Positions 23,587 through 32,079 of a stretch of DNA of 40,152 nucleotides are shown piece by piece; within the stretch, counting starts at the first letter, position 1, and each line of letters opens with the position of its first letter. The stretch lies in the NCBI GenBank assembly GCA_020029455.1, contig JAIBJH010000001.1:1-40152 (forward strand), given 5' to 3'. The notes under the pieces are model-generated. The model worked only from the letters and a program-made list of their open reading frames with translations. It had not been told where the DNA came from and made no database searches. The position numbers and the translations under genes were made by a program. This DNA is from Hyphomicrobiales bacterium. Lineage in GTDB: Bacteria; Pseudomonadota; Alphaproteobacteria; Rhizobiales; Aestuariivirgaceae.

Positions 23587-24375
23587 CTAACCCTTCCCCA
23601 CATCCGTGAGAAAAGCTGTCGCCCCCATCCTCGACAATTCCGTATCCGTCGGACCCGCGATGAACTCAAAACCGATCTCGTGATAGGCTTTGACACCGTC
23701 AATGGTGCCAGCAAACGCGCCGGCGACAAGGCCTTTGGCCATGCAGCTGGCGGCGACCTTCTTCATCACATCGAGTGTTTGCGCGCCCAGCCGGTCAATC
23801 TTCGCACCATTTGAAAGCGCGATCGACAAATCCGAAGGCCCCACAAACAATCCATCGAGGCCCTTCACCGCCGCGATCTTGTCCAGCACGTCCAGTGCAT
23901 CCTGTGTCTCCACCATGGCGAAGACCAGCGTCTGCTTGTTCGATTCCTTGAGATATTCGGCGGCCGTGACACCCGCCGCCTGAAGCATGGTGTAGCCGCC
24001 CCAGCTTCTTTGCCCCACAGGCGGATATTTCGCGGCCTTCACCAAAGCTTCCACCTGTGCCACGGAATTGGTCATGGGCGCGATCACTGCCGCAGCTCCC
24101 ATGTCGAAGGCAAACCCCACAATCCCCGGATCATTCCACAGGATGCGGAGTACGGAGGGCGTTCCCACCATGTTGATGGCGGCCACCATCTTGGCGGCCT
24201 CGCCCATGTCTATTGTGGAATGCTGGAGGTCGAGCGCCACTGCGTCAAAACCCATGCGGGCGATCTGCGCAGCCTGCGCCACGCCGGGCATGCCGACCCA
24301 TGGGAACACGAAAGGTTTGCCTGCGGCCTTGCAGTCAGCCAGCCGCTTGCGGATCGAGAAAGAAGGGCCCGACAA
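23587..24375 (-). CDS. HpcH/HpaI aldolase family protein
   Basis: The 262-aa protein is a class II metal-dependent pyruvate aldolase-type barrel: FPWVGMPGVAQAAQIARMGF, AVALDLQHSTID, APMTNSVAQ, the metal-binding Glu in FAMVETQDAL and Asp in VGPSDLS. Family members split or form 4-hydroxy-2-oxo acids. The only start near the expected N terminus is a TTG at 24375, two bases after the DUF1476 stop (24378), so the two genes are probably translationally coupled. An N-terminal ATG far inside would remove strand 1 of the barrel. Confidence 0.85.
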   Translation of the reverse strand: MSGPSFSIRKRLADCKAAGKPFVFPWVGMPGVAQAAQIARMGFDAVALDLQHSTIDMGEAAKMVAAINMVGTPSVLRILWNDPGIVGFAFDMGAAAVIAPMTNSVAQVEALVKAAKYPPVGQRSWGGYTMLQAAGVTAAEYLKESNKQTLVFAMVETQDALDVLDKIAAVKGLDGLFVGPSDLSIALSNGAKIDRLGAQTLDVMKKVAASCMAKGLVAGAFAGTIDGVKAYHEIGFEFIAGPTDTELSRMGATAFLTDVGKG

Positions 24376-24377
24376 GA

Positions 24378-24698
24378 TCAGGATGCCTTGATCTGGGAAA
24401 TGGCCTCCGCCATCAATTCTTCCATGGTGCGCCTAATCTGGTGCTCAGATTGGTTAACGCCCTTGGCCTTGAAATCCGCCAGCACCTTGCGCAGGACATC
24501 GTGATCGCCTGCTTCCTCGAAATCCGAAGCGACCACTTCCTTGGCGTAGGCTGCGGCGGCATCGCCGGTGAGTCCCATCTTTTCGGCGGCCCATTGCCCT
24601 AGAAGCTTGTTCCGGCGCGCCGTGGCCTTGAACTGAAGCTCTTCGTCATGGGCGAACTTCTTCTCGAAGCCCTCTTCGCGCTTGTCGAACGTGGTCAT
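24378..24698 (-). CDS. DUF1476 protein, alphaproteobacterial F1-ATPase zeta-type inhibitor
   Basis: The 106-aa protein from ATG 24698 (AGGGAG upstream) begins MTTFDKREEGFEKKFAHDEE and continues with RRNKLLGQWAAEKMGLTGDA and a helical C terminus (EHQIRRTMEELMAEAISQIK). These match DUF1476, whose Paracoccus member is the zeta subunit that blocks ATP hydrolysis by the F1F0 ATPase. The N-terminal inhibitory part is present. The gene is divergent from purC, as in many alphaproteobacteria. Eight extra N-terminal residues from a start at 24722 are not expected. Confidence 0.9.
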   Translation of the reverse strand: MTTFDKREEGFEKKFAHDEELQFKATARRNKLLGQWAAEKMGLTGDAAAAYAKEVVASDFEEAGDHDVLRKVLADFKAKGVNQSEHQIRRTMEELMAEAISQIKAS

Positions 24699-24915
24699 GG
24701 AAAACTCCCTTGATTCAGGCAATTGAATGGGGCTTCAATTAGGGGGCGGGCATCCCTAAATCAACCAAAGATGATCGAGCGCCCAGCCATTGTGCATTGC
24801 AACAGAATATTCTATAGGCAGCGCCAGTTTTCCACCCATAAGAGATTCTAGTCAGTGTAGGGCTGGCCCCGTGCTAGGGTCGGCCGAAGGGCAGGCGTCA
24901 TTGAGGATACACCAT

Positions 24916-25686
24916 ATGAACAAGCGTACCCGCATCTATGAGGGCAAGGCCAAGATCCTTTACGAGGGTCCTGAGCCTAATACCGTCGTGGTGCATTTCA
25001 AGGACGATGCCACCGCTTTCAACGCCGAAAAGAAGGCGGTGATCGACGGCAAGGGTGTCTTGAACCAGCGCATTTCCGAATTCCTTTTCAACAAGATCAA
25101 TGACATGGGCCTTCCCACTCATTTCATCCGCTCGCTCAACATGAGAGAGCAGTTGGTGCGCGCCGTTGAGATCATTCCGCTTGAAGTGGTAGTGCGCAAT
25201 GTGGCCGCGGGTTCACTCTCGAAGCGCCTTGGCATTGAGGAAGGAACGGCTCTGCCACGCTCCATCATCGAGCTCTATTACAAGAACGACAAGCTGGGCG
25301 ATCCCATGGTGACGGAAGAACATGTCACCGCCTTCGGCTGGGCAACGCCCCAGGAGATGGACGACATCGTGCATATGACGGTGCGCATCAATGACTTCCT
25401 CTCGGGCCTCTTCCTCGGCATTGGCATCAGGCTTGTGGACTTCAAGCTGGAGTTCGGGCGATTCTATGAGAACGACATGATGCGAGTCGTGCTGGCTGAT
25501 GAGATCAGCCCCGACAATTGCCGGCTTTGGGATATCGCCACCAAGGACAAGCTCGACAAAGACCGCTTCCGCCGCGACATGGGCGGCCTTGTTGAAGCCT
25601 ATCAGGAAGTAGCGCGCCGCCTTGGCATCATCCAGGCCAATGAGCAGCTGCCCCGCGCCCGCCCAAAGCTGGTCAAGAACGATTGA
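24916..25686 (+). CDS. purC: Phosphoribosylaminoimidazole-succinocarboxamide synthase
   Basis: The 256-aa enzyme ligates aspartate to CAIR in purine synthesis with ATP. It starts MNKRTRIYEGKAKILYEGPE and contains DDATAFNAEKK, RNVAAGSLSKRLG, GDPMVTEEH, DFKLEFGR and DEISPDNCRLWD, all standard PurC words. The length is normal. ATG 24916 has GAGG 9 bases upstream; an open frame to 24790 is not used. The usual alphaproteobacterial purS-purQ neighbours are not downstream here; a protease gene follows. Confidence 0.96.
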   Translation: MNKRTRIYEGKAKILYEGPEPNTVVVHFKDDATAFNAEKKAVIDGKGVLNQRISEFLFNKINDMGLPTHFIRSLNMREQLVRAVEIIPLEVVVRNVAAGSLSKRLGIEEGTALPRSIIELYYKNDKLGDPMVTEEHVTAFGWATPQEMDDIVHMTVRINDFLSGLFLGIGIRLVDFKLEFGRFYENDMMRVVLADEISPDNCRLWDIATKDKLDKDRFRRDMGGLVEAYQEVARRLGIIQANEQLPRARPKLVKND

Positions 25687-25726
25687 TGGCTGGCACCGGG
25701 CCTCAAAACCGGCACATTTCAAGACG

Positions 25727-27118
25727 ATGAGGCTGCCCGTGATTTCACGGCTCGGAAACATACTGAGAGTGACTCTCACCGCCTGTCTGGCGGCTTCCCT
25801 GCTCGCGCCTGCGCTTGCGGAAGAGAAGAAGCAGACCGGCCCAAACCTGATCCGTGACGCCGAGATCGAGGGCTACCTTCGCACGATCTCCCGACCGATT
25901 TTCAGCGCGGCGGGAATCAATCCGGGCGACGTCCATGTCTATATTATCGCCGATGACCGCATCAACGCCTTCGTGGCTGGCGGCCAGCGCATCTTCGTCA
26001 ACACCGGCCTCTTCTCAAGAACGAAATCGCCCGACGAACTGATCGGCGTGATCGCCCATGAAACGGGCCATATCGCAGGCGGCCACTTGGCAAAGCTCAA
26101 GAACGAGCTGGCGCGCGCCTCGACGCAGAGCATCATCGGTATGTTGGTGGGTGTTGCCGCTGCAGTTGGCGGCGCAGCTTCTGGCAATCCCCAGGCTGCG
26201 AAGGCGGGACAAGGCATCATGCTGGGAAGCCAAGGCATCGCCCAGCGCAACTTCCTCTCCTACCAGCGCTCCATGGAAGCGTCGGCCGACCAGGCTGGTC
26301 TCAAGTTCCTCAATGCCACTAAGCAAGACCCGCAAGGCATGCTGACGCTCTTCCAGAAGCTGGCAAATGAGTCGATCGCCTCCACCAGCCAATCGGATCC
26401 TTATCTCTTCTCCCATCCCATGCCGTTAGATCGTATCCGCAATCTGGAGATGGAAGCGAAGAGATCGCCATATTTCGGCAGACCTGACAATCCAGCCCAG
26501 GTCCTGCGCTATGAGCTGATCAAGGCAAAGCTCATGGGCTACATGCAATCATCCCAGCGTGTCTTCCAGCGCTATCCTTCTTCTGACACCTCGTTGGAGT
26601 CGCGTTATGCAAGGGCCATCGCCATGTACCGGCGTGGCGATATCAAAAACGCCCTGCCTGTTCTCGACAGCCTGACAAGCGACGTGCCGCAAAACCCTTA
26701 TTTCTGGGAATTGAAGGCCCAGGCACTGCTTGAAAACGGCCAGCCGGCACGTGGGCTGCCAGCCATTGAGAAAGCGCGAAAAATACTTCCCAACAATGGC
26801 TTGCTGCAAATGCTTCACGCCCAGATTTTACTTGCCACGAGCGATGCGGCAAAAGCCGATCAGGCCCTCAAGCTTCTGGTGCTGGCTAAGAAGACCGAAG
26901 GCGAGGCCCCCGTCATCTTCAAATATGAAGCTCAGGCCCATGCCCTCAAGGGCGATCTCGCTCGCGCCGATTTAGCTACCGCTGAATACTACTGGATAAC
27001 CGGCGAAAAACCGCTGGCCATCGAGAAGGCGAAGAAAGCGCAAGCCCGCTTCAAGAAAGGCTCAAGGGAATGGCTCCGGGCCAATGACCTTCTGACCTTT
27101 GCCGAAAACAAAGGTTAA
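25727..27118 (+). CDS. Periplasmic M48 metalloprotease with TPR-like C terminus (BepA-like)
   Basis: The 463-aa protein from ATG 25727 has a signal peptide (RVTLTACLAASLLAPALA), an M48 catalytic domain with HETGHIAGGH at residues 111-120 (zinc ligands His111 and His115; Glu112 catalytic), the third ligand region EASADQAG, and SHPMPLDRIRNLE. The second half is helical and repeats like TPR units (RYARAIAMYRRGDIKNALPV; FWELKAQALLENGQPARG). This is the architecture of BepA/YfgC, which controls outer-membrane protein assembly. The ribosome binding site is weak. It follows purC by 40 bases. Confidence 0.9.
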   Translation: MRLPVISRLGNILRVTLTACLAASLLAPALAEEKKQTGPNLIRDAEIEGYLRTISRPIFSAAGINPGDVHVYIIADDRINAFVAGGQRIFVNTGLFSRTKSPDELIGVIAHETGHIAGGHLAKLKNELARASTQSIIGMLVGVAAAVGGAASGNPQAAKAGQGIMLGSQGIAQRNFLSYQRSMEASADQAGLKFLNATKQDPQGMLTLFQKLANESIASTSQSDPYLFSHPMPLDRIRNLEMEAKRSPYFGRPDNPAQVLRYELIKAKLMGYMQSSQRVFQRYPSSDTSLESRYARAIAMYRRGDIKNALPVLDSLTSDVPQNPYFWELKAQALLENGQPARGLPAIEKARKILPNNGLLQMLHAQILLATSDAAKADQALKLLVLAKKTEGEAPVIFKYEAQAHALKGDLARADLATAEYYWITGEKPLAIEKAKKAQARFKKGSREWLRANDLLTFAENKG

Positions 27119-27190
27119 ACCATCACGCAATTGCCATTTGCTTCTCAAATGGCAATCCGGCACTTTGCGGCGCCAATCTCAGAGGATGAA

Positions 27191-27946
27191 ATGACACCAC
27201 TTCGCAACCTTGCCATCGCCGCAGCCGCTATGATGGCATTGACGTGGCCTGTCTCTGCGCAATCGCTCACTGACCAGCAGAAGCAGGAGATGGGCGATTT
27301 CATCCGCTCCTACCTGCTTGAGCATCCGGAAATCCTGCGCGAGATGGCCGACAAGCTGGAACAGCAGGACCAGCAAGACGAGCAAATCGCCCGCACCGAA
27401 GGCCTTGCCAAGCAGAAGGATGTTGTCTTCCGCCACGACGGCGATGCCGTGATCGGCAACCCAAAGGGCGATGTCACGATCGTCGAATTCATGGATTACA
27501 ATTGCGGCTGGTGCAAACGCTCGGTCAGCGAAGTTCAGGCGCTTGTAGAGAAAGACAAGAACCTCAGGATTGTGCTGAAAGAGTTCCCGATCTTTGGTCA
27601 GCACTCCGAATTTGCCGCCAAGGCGGCGCTCGCCTCCATCCGGCAGGGAAAATACTGGCCCTTCCATCAGGCCATGTTTGCCCACGAAGGACAAGTCACA
27701 GATGTAGTGGTGCTAGAGATCGCCAAGGAGCAAGGCCTTGATGTCGCAAAGCTCACCGAAGACATGAAGGACCAGAAAATCCTGAACACTGTTTCCACCA
27801 ACTATGATCTCGCCAAGACACTGAAGCTCAACGGCACACCGGCTTTCATCGTCGATGACAAAGTCTTTCCAGGCTATCTGCCGCTCGATGCTCTTGAATC
27901 CGCCATCGCCGAGGTGCGTTCCGGCGGCGGTTGCAAGCTCTGCTGA
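27191..27946 (+). CDS. DsbA-family thiol:disulfide oxidoreductase (Com1-like)
   Basis: The 251-aa exported protein (ATG 27191, AGAGG 5 bases upstream) has a signal peptide ending VSAQS, an N-terminal acidic helix region (YLLEHPEILREMADKLEQQD), the thioredoxin-fold active site CGWC at Cys105 and Cys108, and cis-Pro in NGTPAF. The C terminus ends GGGCKLC, giving a second Cys pair. It likely oxidises or isomerises disulfides in the periplasm. It follows the M48 protease gene by 72 bases and may act in the same envelope quality-control setting. Confidence 0.9.
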   Translation: MTPLRNLAIAAAAMMALTWPVSAQSLTDQQKQEMGDFIRSYLLEHPEILREMADKLEQQDQQDEQIARTEGLAKQKDVVFRHDGDAVIGNPKGDVTIVEFMDYNCGWCKRSVSEVQALVEKDKNLRIVLKEFPIFGQHSEFAAKAALASIRQGKYWPFHQAMFAHEGQVTDVVVLEIAKEQGLDVAKLTEDMKDQKILNTVSTNYDLAKTLKLNGTPAFIVDDKVFPGYLPLDALESAIAEVRSGGGCKLC

Positions 27947-27979
27947 GATAATTCGGCTGGCCGTACCCGCCAAAGCTCA

Positions 27980-28009
27980 TTGGACTGCATTTGACAGGTC
28001 ACATATAAC
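27980..28009 (+). promoter_or_regulatory. Possible promoter of accBC
   Basis: TTGGAC at 27980-27985 and TATAAC at 28004-28009 are separated by 18 bases. This lies 76 bases upstream of accB. No other pair as good was seen in the gap. Confidence 0.4.
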
Positions 28010-28085
28010 TGCGCCATCTGTCACTCGAAGAGGCCAACCCGCTTTGATTTGGGTGAGCCATTGCGTTCTATAAAAAGGGAAACCC

Positions 28086-28556
28086 ATGGCCGCCGCAAAG
28101 AAGCCACAAAGCCCCAGCCGCTCACCCGAACTCACACTCGTCGACAATCTGGCCGAGATATTGAATGCAACTGGCCTGAGTGAAATCGAACTTGAGCAGA
28201 AGGGCATCCGCGTGCGCGTGTCGAAGGCGATGTCGGCCGTGCATCATGTGGCGGCGGTTGCAGCCCCGGCTGTCGCAAAGGCGGCTCCTGCACCCGTTGC
28301 AGCCGAGCCTGCAGGCGATCATCCTGGAACGGTGAAGTCGCCCATGGTTGGCACAATCTATCTTTCGGCTTCTCCCGGCTCTCCACAGTTTGTGTCTATC
28401 GGCGCAGAGGTGAAACAGGGTCAGACCTTGCTCATCATCGAAGCCATGAAGACCATGAACCAGATTCCGGCGCCAAAATCCGGCAAGGTCACGGCCATTC
28501 TGGTGGAGAACGGCCAGCCCGTGGAATTTGGCGAAGGCCTGGTGGTGATCGAGTAA
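28086..28556 (+). CDS. accB: Acetyl-CoA carboxylase biotin carboxyl carrier protein
   Basis: The 156-aa protein has an N-terminal helix (LVDNLAEILNATGLSEIELE), an Ala/Pro-rich linker (about 55-80) and a biotinyl domain beginning TVKSPMVGTIYLSASPG, with the biotinylated Lys122 in EAMKTM. It carries carboxybiotin between AccC and the carboxyltransferase AccAD in fatty acid synthesis. The ribosome binding site is AAGGGAAA. It is followed after 3 bases by accC. Confidence 0.97.
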   Translation: MAAAKKPQSPSRSPELTLVDNLAEILNATGLSEIELEQKGIRVRVSKAMSAVHHVAAVAAPAVAKAAPAPVAAEPAGDHPGTVKSPMVGTIYLSASPGSPQFVSIGAEVKQGQTLLIIEAMKTMNQIPAPKSGKVTAILVENGQPVEFGEGLVVIE

Positions 28557-28559
28557 GAG

Positions 28560-29906
28560 ATGTTCGAGAAGATCCTCATTGCCAATCGGGGCGAGATTGC
28601 GCTCCGCGTGCTGCGCGCCTGCCGTGAACTCGGCATCCACACGGTGGCTGTTCACTCCACGGCCGATGCCGATGCAATGCATGTGAAGCTCGCCGATGAA
28701 AGCGTCTGCATCGGCCCACCGCCCGCCAAGGACAGCTATCTCAATGTTGCTTCCATCGTTTCGGCCTGCGAGATCACTGGAGCCGAGGCTGTCCATCCCG
28801 GCTACGGCTTTCTCTCCGAGAACGCGCGCTTTGCCGAAATCCTGAAGGAACACGATATCAAGTTCATAGGCCCTTCGGCGGAAAACATCCGCACCATGGG
28901 AGACAAGATCGAAGCTAAGCGCACGGCCAAGGCGCTGGGCATTCCAGTCGTACCCGGCTCAGAAGGCGGTGTTGCTGATATTGCCGAAGCACGGCGGGCG
29001 GCAAAATCCATTGGCTACCCCGTCATCATCAAGGCAACGGCAGGCGGCGGCGGCCGCGGCATGAAGGTCGCGCGCAACGAAGACGACCTCGAAATTGCGA
29101 TGGCAACCGCCCAGACCGAAGCCAAGGCCGCCTTCGGCAATGGCGAAGTCTATATCGAGAAGTATCTCGAGAAGCCTCGCCACATCGAGATTCAAGTGCT
29201 TGGCGATGGCCAGGGCAACGCCGTGCACCTGGGCGAGCGCGATTGTTCGCTGCAGCGCCGCCACCAGAAGATTTGGGAAGAGGCACACTCCCCTGCCCTC
29301 AATGCCCACCAGCGTGATGAAATCGGGGCGCGCGTCGCCAAGGCAATGCGCGAACTGAGTTATGAGGGCGTGGGCACCATCGAATTCCTTTATGAGAATG
29401 ACGAATTCTACTTCATCGAGATGAACACGCGCTTGCAAGTGGAACATCCGGTGACGGAAGCAATCACTGGGCTCGACCTCGTGCAAGAGCAAATCCGGGT
29501 GGCCTCTGGCGCGAAGTTGGCGATGACGCAGGAAGATATCCAATTCTCAGGTCATGCCATTGAATGCCGCATCAATGCCGAAAACCCAGCAACCTTCGCG
29601 CCATCGCCGGGCCGCGTCGACTCGGTGCACTTCCCGGGCGGTCTCGGCGTGCGCGTCGACAGCGCACTTTATTCCGGTTACCGCATCCCTCCCTACTATG
29701 ACAGCCTCATCGGCAAGCTGATCGTCTTCGGCAAAACGCGCGCCGAATGCATGATGCGGCTGCGCCGCTCGCTCTCCGAATTCGTGGTGGATGGCGTTGA
29801 AACCACCATTCCGCTGTTCCAGAATCTGCTGCTCGAGAATGACATCATCGACGGACACTATGATATCCATTGGCTCGAGAAATACCTCGAGCGCAACACT
29901 CCCTGA
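28560..29906 (+). CDS. accC: Acetyl-CoA carboxylase, biotin carboxylase subunit
   Basis: The 448-aa ATP-grasp enzyme has MFEKILIANRGEIALRVLRA, HPGYGFLSEN, KATAGGGGRGMK (ATP lid), HLGERDCSLQRRHQK, EMNTRLQVEHPVTE and GHAIECRINAENP, all in the expected order. It carboxylates the biotin of AccB with bicarbonate and ATP. Length and motifs are normal for the 450-aa AccC class and not for the longer pyruvate or propionyl-CoA carboxylases. accB and accC form one operon, and aat follows after 4 bases. Confidence 0.98.
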   Translation: MFEKILIANRGEIALRVLRACRELGIHTVAVHSTADADAMHVKLADESVCIGPPPAKDSYLNVASIVSACEITGAEAVHPGYGFLSENARFAEILKEHDIKFIGPSAENIRTMGDKIEAKRTAKALGIPVVPGSEGGVADIAEARRAAKSIGYPVIIKATAGGGGRGMKVARNEDDLEIAMATAQTEAKAAFGNGEVYIEKYLEKPRHIEIQVLGDGQGNAVHLGERDCSLQRRHQKIWEEAHSPALNAHQRDEIGARVAKAMRELSYEGVGTIEFLYENDEFYFIEMNTRLQVEHPVTEAITGLDLVQEQIRVASGAKLAMTQEDIQFSGHAIECRINAENPATFAPSPGRVDSVHFPGGLGVRVDSALYSGYRIPPYYDSLIGKLIVFGKTRAECMMRLRRSLSEFVVDGVETTIPLFQNLLLENDIIDGHYDIHWLEKYLERNTP

Positions 29907-29910
29907 TTCC

Positions 29911-30555
29911 ATGACCGCGATTACGCCGCAAATCCTGCTCCGGGCCTATGCGGCGGGTGTCTTTCCCATGGCGGAAAGCGCCGATGACCCTGCCCTCTAC
30001 TGGATCGAACCGGACGAGCGCGGCGTATTACCACTCGATCACTTCCATGTCTCTCGCTCGCTGCGCAAGTCCGTGCGGCAGAGGAAGTACGAAATCCGCA
30101 TCGACACGGCCTTTGGCGATGTGATCCGCGCCTGCGCCGAGAAACGCCCCGGACGCAAGGATACATGGATCAACAGCCGCATCATCTCGCTCTACACCCA
30201 ACTCCATAGGATCAACTGCGCCCACTCGTTAGAGGCGTGGAGAGATGGCAAACTCGTCGGCGGTCTCTATGGCGTGAAGATCGGCGCCGCCTTTTTCGGT
30301 GAAAGCATGTTCAGTCGCGAGACGGACGCCAGCAAGGTTTGCCTGGTGCATCTCGTGGCGCGCCTTCGCTTTGGCGGCTTCACGCTGCTCGATGCGCAAT
30401 TCGTCAACCACCACCTGACCCAGTTCGGCGCCATCGCCGTCAAGAAAGTGGAGTATCACAGATTGCTGGAGCCAGCGCTTGCAGGGGAGGCTGATTTCAA
30501 GACCTTCTCCGCCGACCAAGATATTGAAAAAGTAATAGAATTGGCAACTACTTGA
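29911..30555 (+). CDS. aat: Leucyl/phenylalanyl-tRNA-protein transferase
   Basis: The 214-aa protein from ATG 29911 has the family words ITPQILLRAYAAGVFPMAES, WIEPDERGVLPLD, TWINSRIISLYTQLH, AHSLEAWRDGKLVGGLYGV, GAAFFGESMFSRETDASK and FTLLDAQFVNHHL. It attaches Leu or Phe from aminoacyl-tRNA to N-terminal Lys or Arg and so marks proteins for ClpAP. The order accB-accC-aat is a common alphaproteobacterial arrangement. Confidence 0.96.
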   Translation: MTAITPQILLRAYAAGVFPMAESADDPALYWIEPDERGVLPLDHFHVSRSLRKSVRQRKYEIRIDTAFGDVIRACAEKRPGRKDTWINSRIISLYTQLHRINCAHSLEAWRDGKLVGGLYGVKIGAAFFGESMFSRETDASKVCLVHLVARLRFGGFTLLDAQFVNHHLTQFGAIAVKKVEYHRLLEPALAGEADFKTFSADQDIEKVIELATT

Positions 30556-30655
30556 GCCTATTGCCTTTCCCGGCCCGTTCCGCCATAAGCCCGCTCAACC
30601 AAAGGCATCTGGCCGGTGGCTGAACGGAAGATCTGGGCAACCAGATAGAGGTTCA

Positions 30656-30704
30656 GGCCAAAATCCCGAAAAGTTGTTCGACTTTTCGGACAAGGATTTT
30701 GGCC
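30656..30704. repeat. Rhizobiales-type palindromic repeat
   Basis: GGCCAAAATCC (30656-30666) pairs with GGATTTTGGCC (30694-30704) and inside it CGAAAAGT pairs with ACTTTTCG across a TGTTCG loop; the right side has an extra GACAA. The core CCCGAAAAGT...ACTTTTCGGACAAG is a very common intergenic word in rhizobial genomes by memory. It lies 98 bases behind aat and may also stop or trim that transcript. The remainder of the 274-base gap holds the rpsF leader. Confidence 0.75.
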
Positions 30705-30755
30705 CAAGAACAACGTCTTCCGGTGTTACCGCTCTTGTCTGACCGGTCTTTTGAA

Positions 30756-30819
30756 CCTTTCTCACTGAAGGTGTTTGAAAGAGGCTTCGCGCCGGTGCCT
30801 TCGGGAAATGTGAGAAAGG
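30756..30819 (+). promoter_or_regulatory. rpsF leader RNA, candidate S6:S18 autoregulatory element
   Basis: CCTTTCTCAC (30756-30765) is perfectly complementary to GTGAGAAAGG (30810-30819). Inside, GAAGG pairs with CCTTC and encloses a hairpin region GAGGCTTCGCGCCGGTGCC that contains a CCG. The right arm overlaps the purine-rich ribosome binding site AAAGGAAAG of rpsF. Leaders of rpsF in many bacteria bind the S6:S18 complex through a CCG-containing stem, so feedback control is plausible. The match to the published consensus was not computed. Confidence 0.5.
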
Positions 30820-30829
30820 AAAGCCAAGC

Positions 30830-31195
30830 ATGGCATTTTATGAACATGTGTTCCTGGTTCGCCAAGACGCAACCACCGCCCAAGTCGATGGGCTGGTGGA
30901 ACACTATAAGGGCGTGATCGCTGCAGGCGGCGCCAAGGTGGAGAAGGTGGAAAGCTGGGGCGTCAAGTCCCTCACCTACCGCATCAAGAAGAATCGCAAG
31001 GCCCACATGGTGCTCCTCAACATCTCGGGCCCCTATGCACCGATCGCCGAGGTGGAGCGCCAGGAATCGATTTCCGAAGACGTGATCCGCTTCATGACGG
31101 TGCGCGTCGAAGAGCTGGAAGGTGGTCCGTCGGCCATGATGCGCCGCTCTGAACGCCGCCGCGACGATGAAGATGTGACAGAGGAGTTCAACTGA
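30830..31195 (+). CDS. rpsF: 30S ribosomal protein S6
   Basis: The 121-aa protein begins MAFYEHVFLVRQDATTAQVD and has KVESWGVKSLTYRIKKNRKA and HMVLLNISGP, typical of S6. The acidic tail (RRRDDEDVTEEFN) is a normal alphaproteobacterial feature. S6 binds 16S rRNA together with S18, whose gene overlaps by one base (TGATG). Confidence 0.97.
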   Translation: MAFYEHVFLVRQDATTAQVDGLVEHYKGVIAAGGAKVEKVESWGVKSLTYRIKKNRKAHMVLLNISGPYAPIAEVERQESISEDVIRFMTVRVEELEGGPSAMMRRSERRRDDEDVTEEFN

Positions 31196-31434
31196 TGGCT
31201 GAAGCACAAGCCCGCCGGCCGTTTTTCCGCCGTAGGAAAACCTGCCCCTTCTCTGGCTCCAACGCGCCAAAGATCGACTACAAGGACGTCCGCATGCTGC
31301 AGCGCTACATTTCCGAGCGCGGCAAGATCGTGCCATCCCGCATTTCTGCAGTCTCAACCAAGAAGCAGCGTGAGCTCGCCCAGGCGATCAAGCGCGCCCG
31401 CTTCCTGGGCCTGCTGCCATACGTGATCGGTTAA
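31195..31434 (+). CDS. rpsR: 30S ribosomal protein S18
   Basis: The 79-aa basic protein has FFRRRKTCPFSG, IDYKDVRMLQRYISERGKIV and KQRELAQAIKRARFLGLLPY, the S18 signature. The start codon overlaps the rpsF stop by one base, consistent with equal amounts of the S6:S18 partners. A single Cys is present (KTCPF), that is the form without a full zinc site. Confidence 0.97.
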   Translation: MAEAQARRPFFRRRKTCPFSGSNAPKIDYKDVRMLQRYISERGKIVPSRISAVSTKKQRELAQAIKRARFLGLLPYVIG

Positions 31435-31444
31435 GGAGGACAAT

Positions 31445-32026
31445 ATGGAAGTCATTCTTCTCGAACGTGTCTCCAAGCTCGGCCACATGGGCGAAGTTGT
31501 GAAGGTGAAGGAGGGCTATGCCCGTAACTTCCTTCTGCCGCGCGGCAAGGCACTGCGTGCCAACGAGGCCAACAAGGCCAAGTTCGAAACCCAGCGCGCC
31601 AGCCTTGAGGCCAAGAATGCAGACGCCCGCAAGGGTGCTGAAGCTGAAGCCAAGAAGGTTGATGGCAAGAGCTTTGTCATCATCCGCCAAGCCGGTGAAT
31701 CAGGCCAGCTCTATGGTTCCGTTTCCCCGCGCGACATCGCCGAGGCAGCATCCGCTGCAACAGGCGTTGCCGTGAACCGCAACCATGTGGAGCTTCTGAG
31801 CCCCATCAAGACCATCGGCGTTTATACAGTGGCTGTGGCGCTTCATCCTGAAGTGTCGGTCAATGTGCAGGTGAACGTCGCCCGCTCCGAGGACGAAGCC
31901 GCGGCACAAGCCCGTGGTGAAGTGCTCACGGGTCCCGCCTCTGACCGCGCTGAAGTGCGCGCCCAGGCCGAAGCTCTCTTTGAGGAAGCGGAAGCCGAAC
32001 GTGCCGCCGAGGAAGCCAAGGGCTGA
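31445..32026 (+). CDS. rplI: 50S ribosomal protein L9
   Basis: The 193-aa protein begins MEVILLERVSKLGHMGEVVK and has VKEGYARNFLLPRGKALRAN, the L9 N-domain signature, a central helix (residues 41-75) and a C-domain with HVELLSPIKTIGVYTVAVAL. It is longer than the 149-aa E. coli protein because of an acidic Ala/Glu tail (from about residue 150), a normal alphaproteobacterial feature. The ribosome binding site is AAGGAGG. It ends the rpsF operon before a strong terminator. Confidence 0.97.
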   Translation: MEVILLERVSKLGHMGEVVKVKEGYARNFLLPRGKALRANEANKAKFETQRASLEAKNADARKGAEAEAKKVDGKSFVIIRQAGESGQLYGSVSPRDIAEAASAATGVAVNRNHVELLSPIKTIGVYTVAVALHPEVSVNVQVNVARSEDEAAAQARGEVLTGPASDRAEVRAQAEALFEEAEAERAAEEAKG

Positions 32027-32049
32027 TCCTTCGGTCCTTGCGAAATCAA

Positions 32050-32079
32050 AACCGCCCGGCCCAATCCGGGCGGTTTTTC
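32050..32079 (+). terminator. Terminator of the rpsF-rpsR-rplI operon, possibly bidirectional
   Basis: AACCGCCCGG-cccaat-CCGGGCGGTT is followed by TTT on the plus strand and preceded by AAAA, which reads TTTT on the minus strand. It lies 23 bases after the rplI stop, at the end of the convergent MaoC-type gene, and can serve both. Confidence 0.85.

Noticed and set aside
30556..30655. Possible minus-strand gene remnant ending near 30560 (LNLYLVAQIFRSATGQMPLV)
   Set aside because: The frame is open for about 55 codons but has no start codon and passes through the palindromic repeat; not enough to call a gene or pseudogene.
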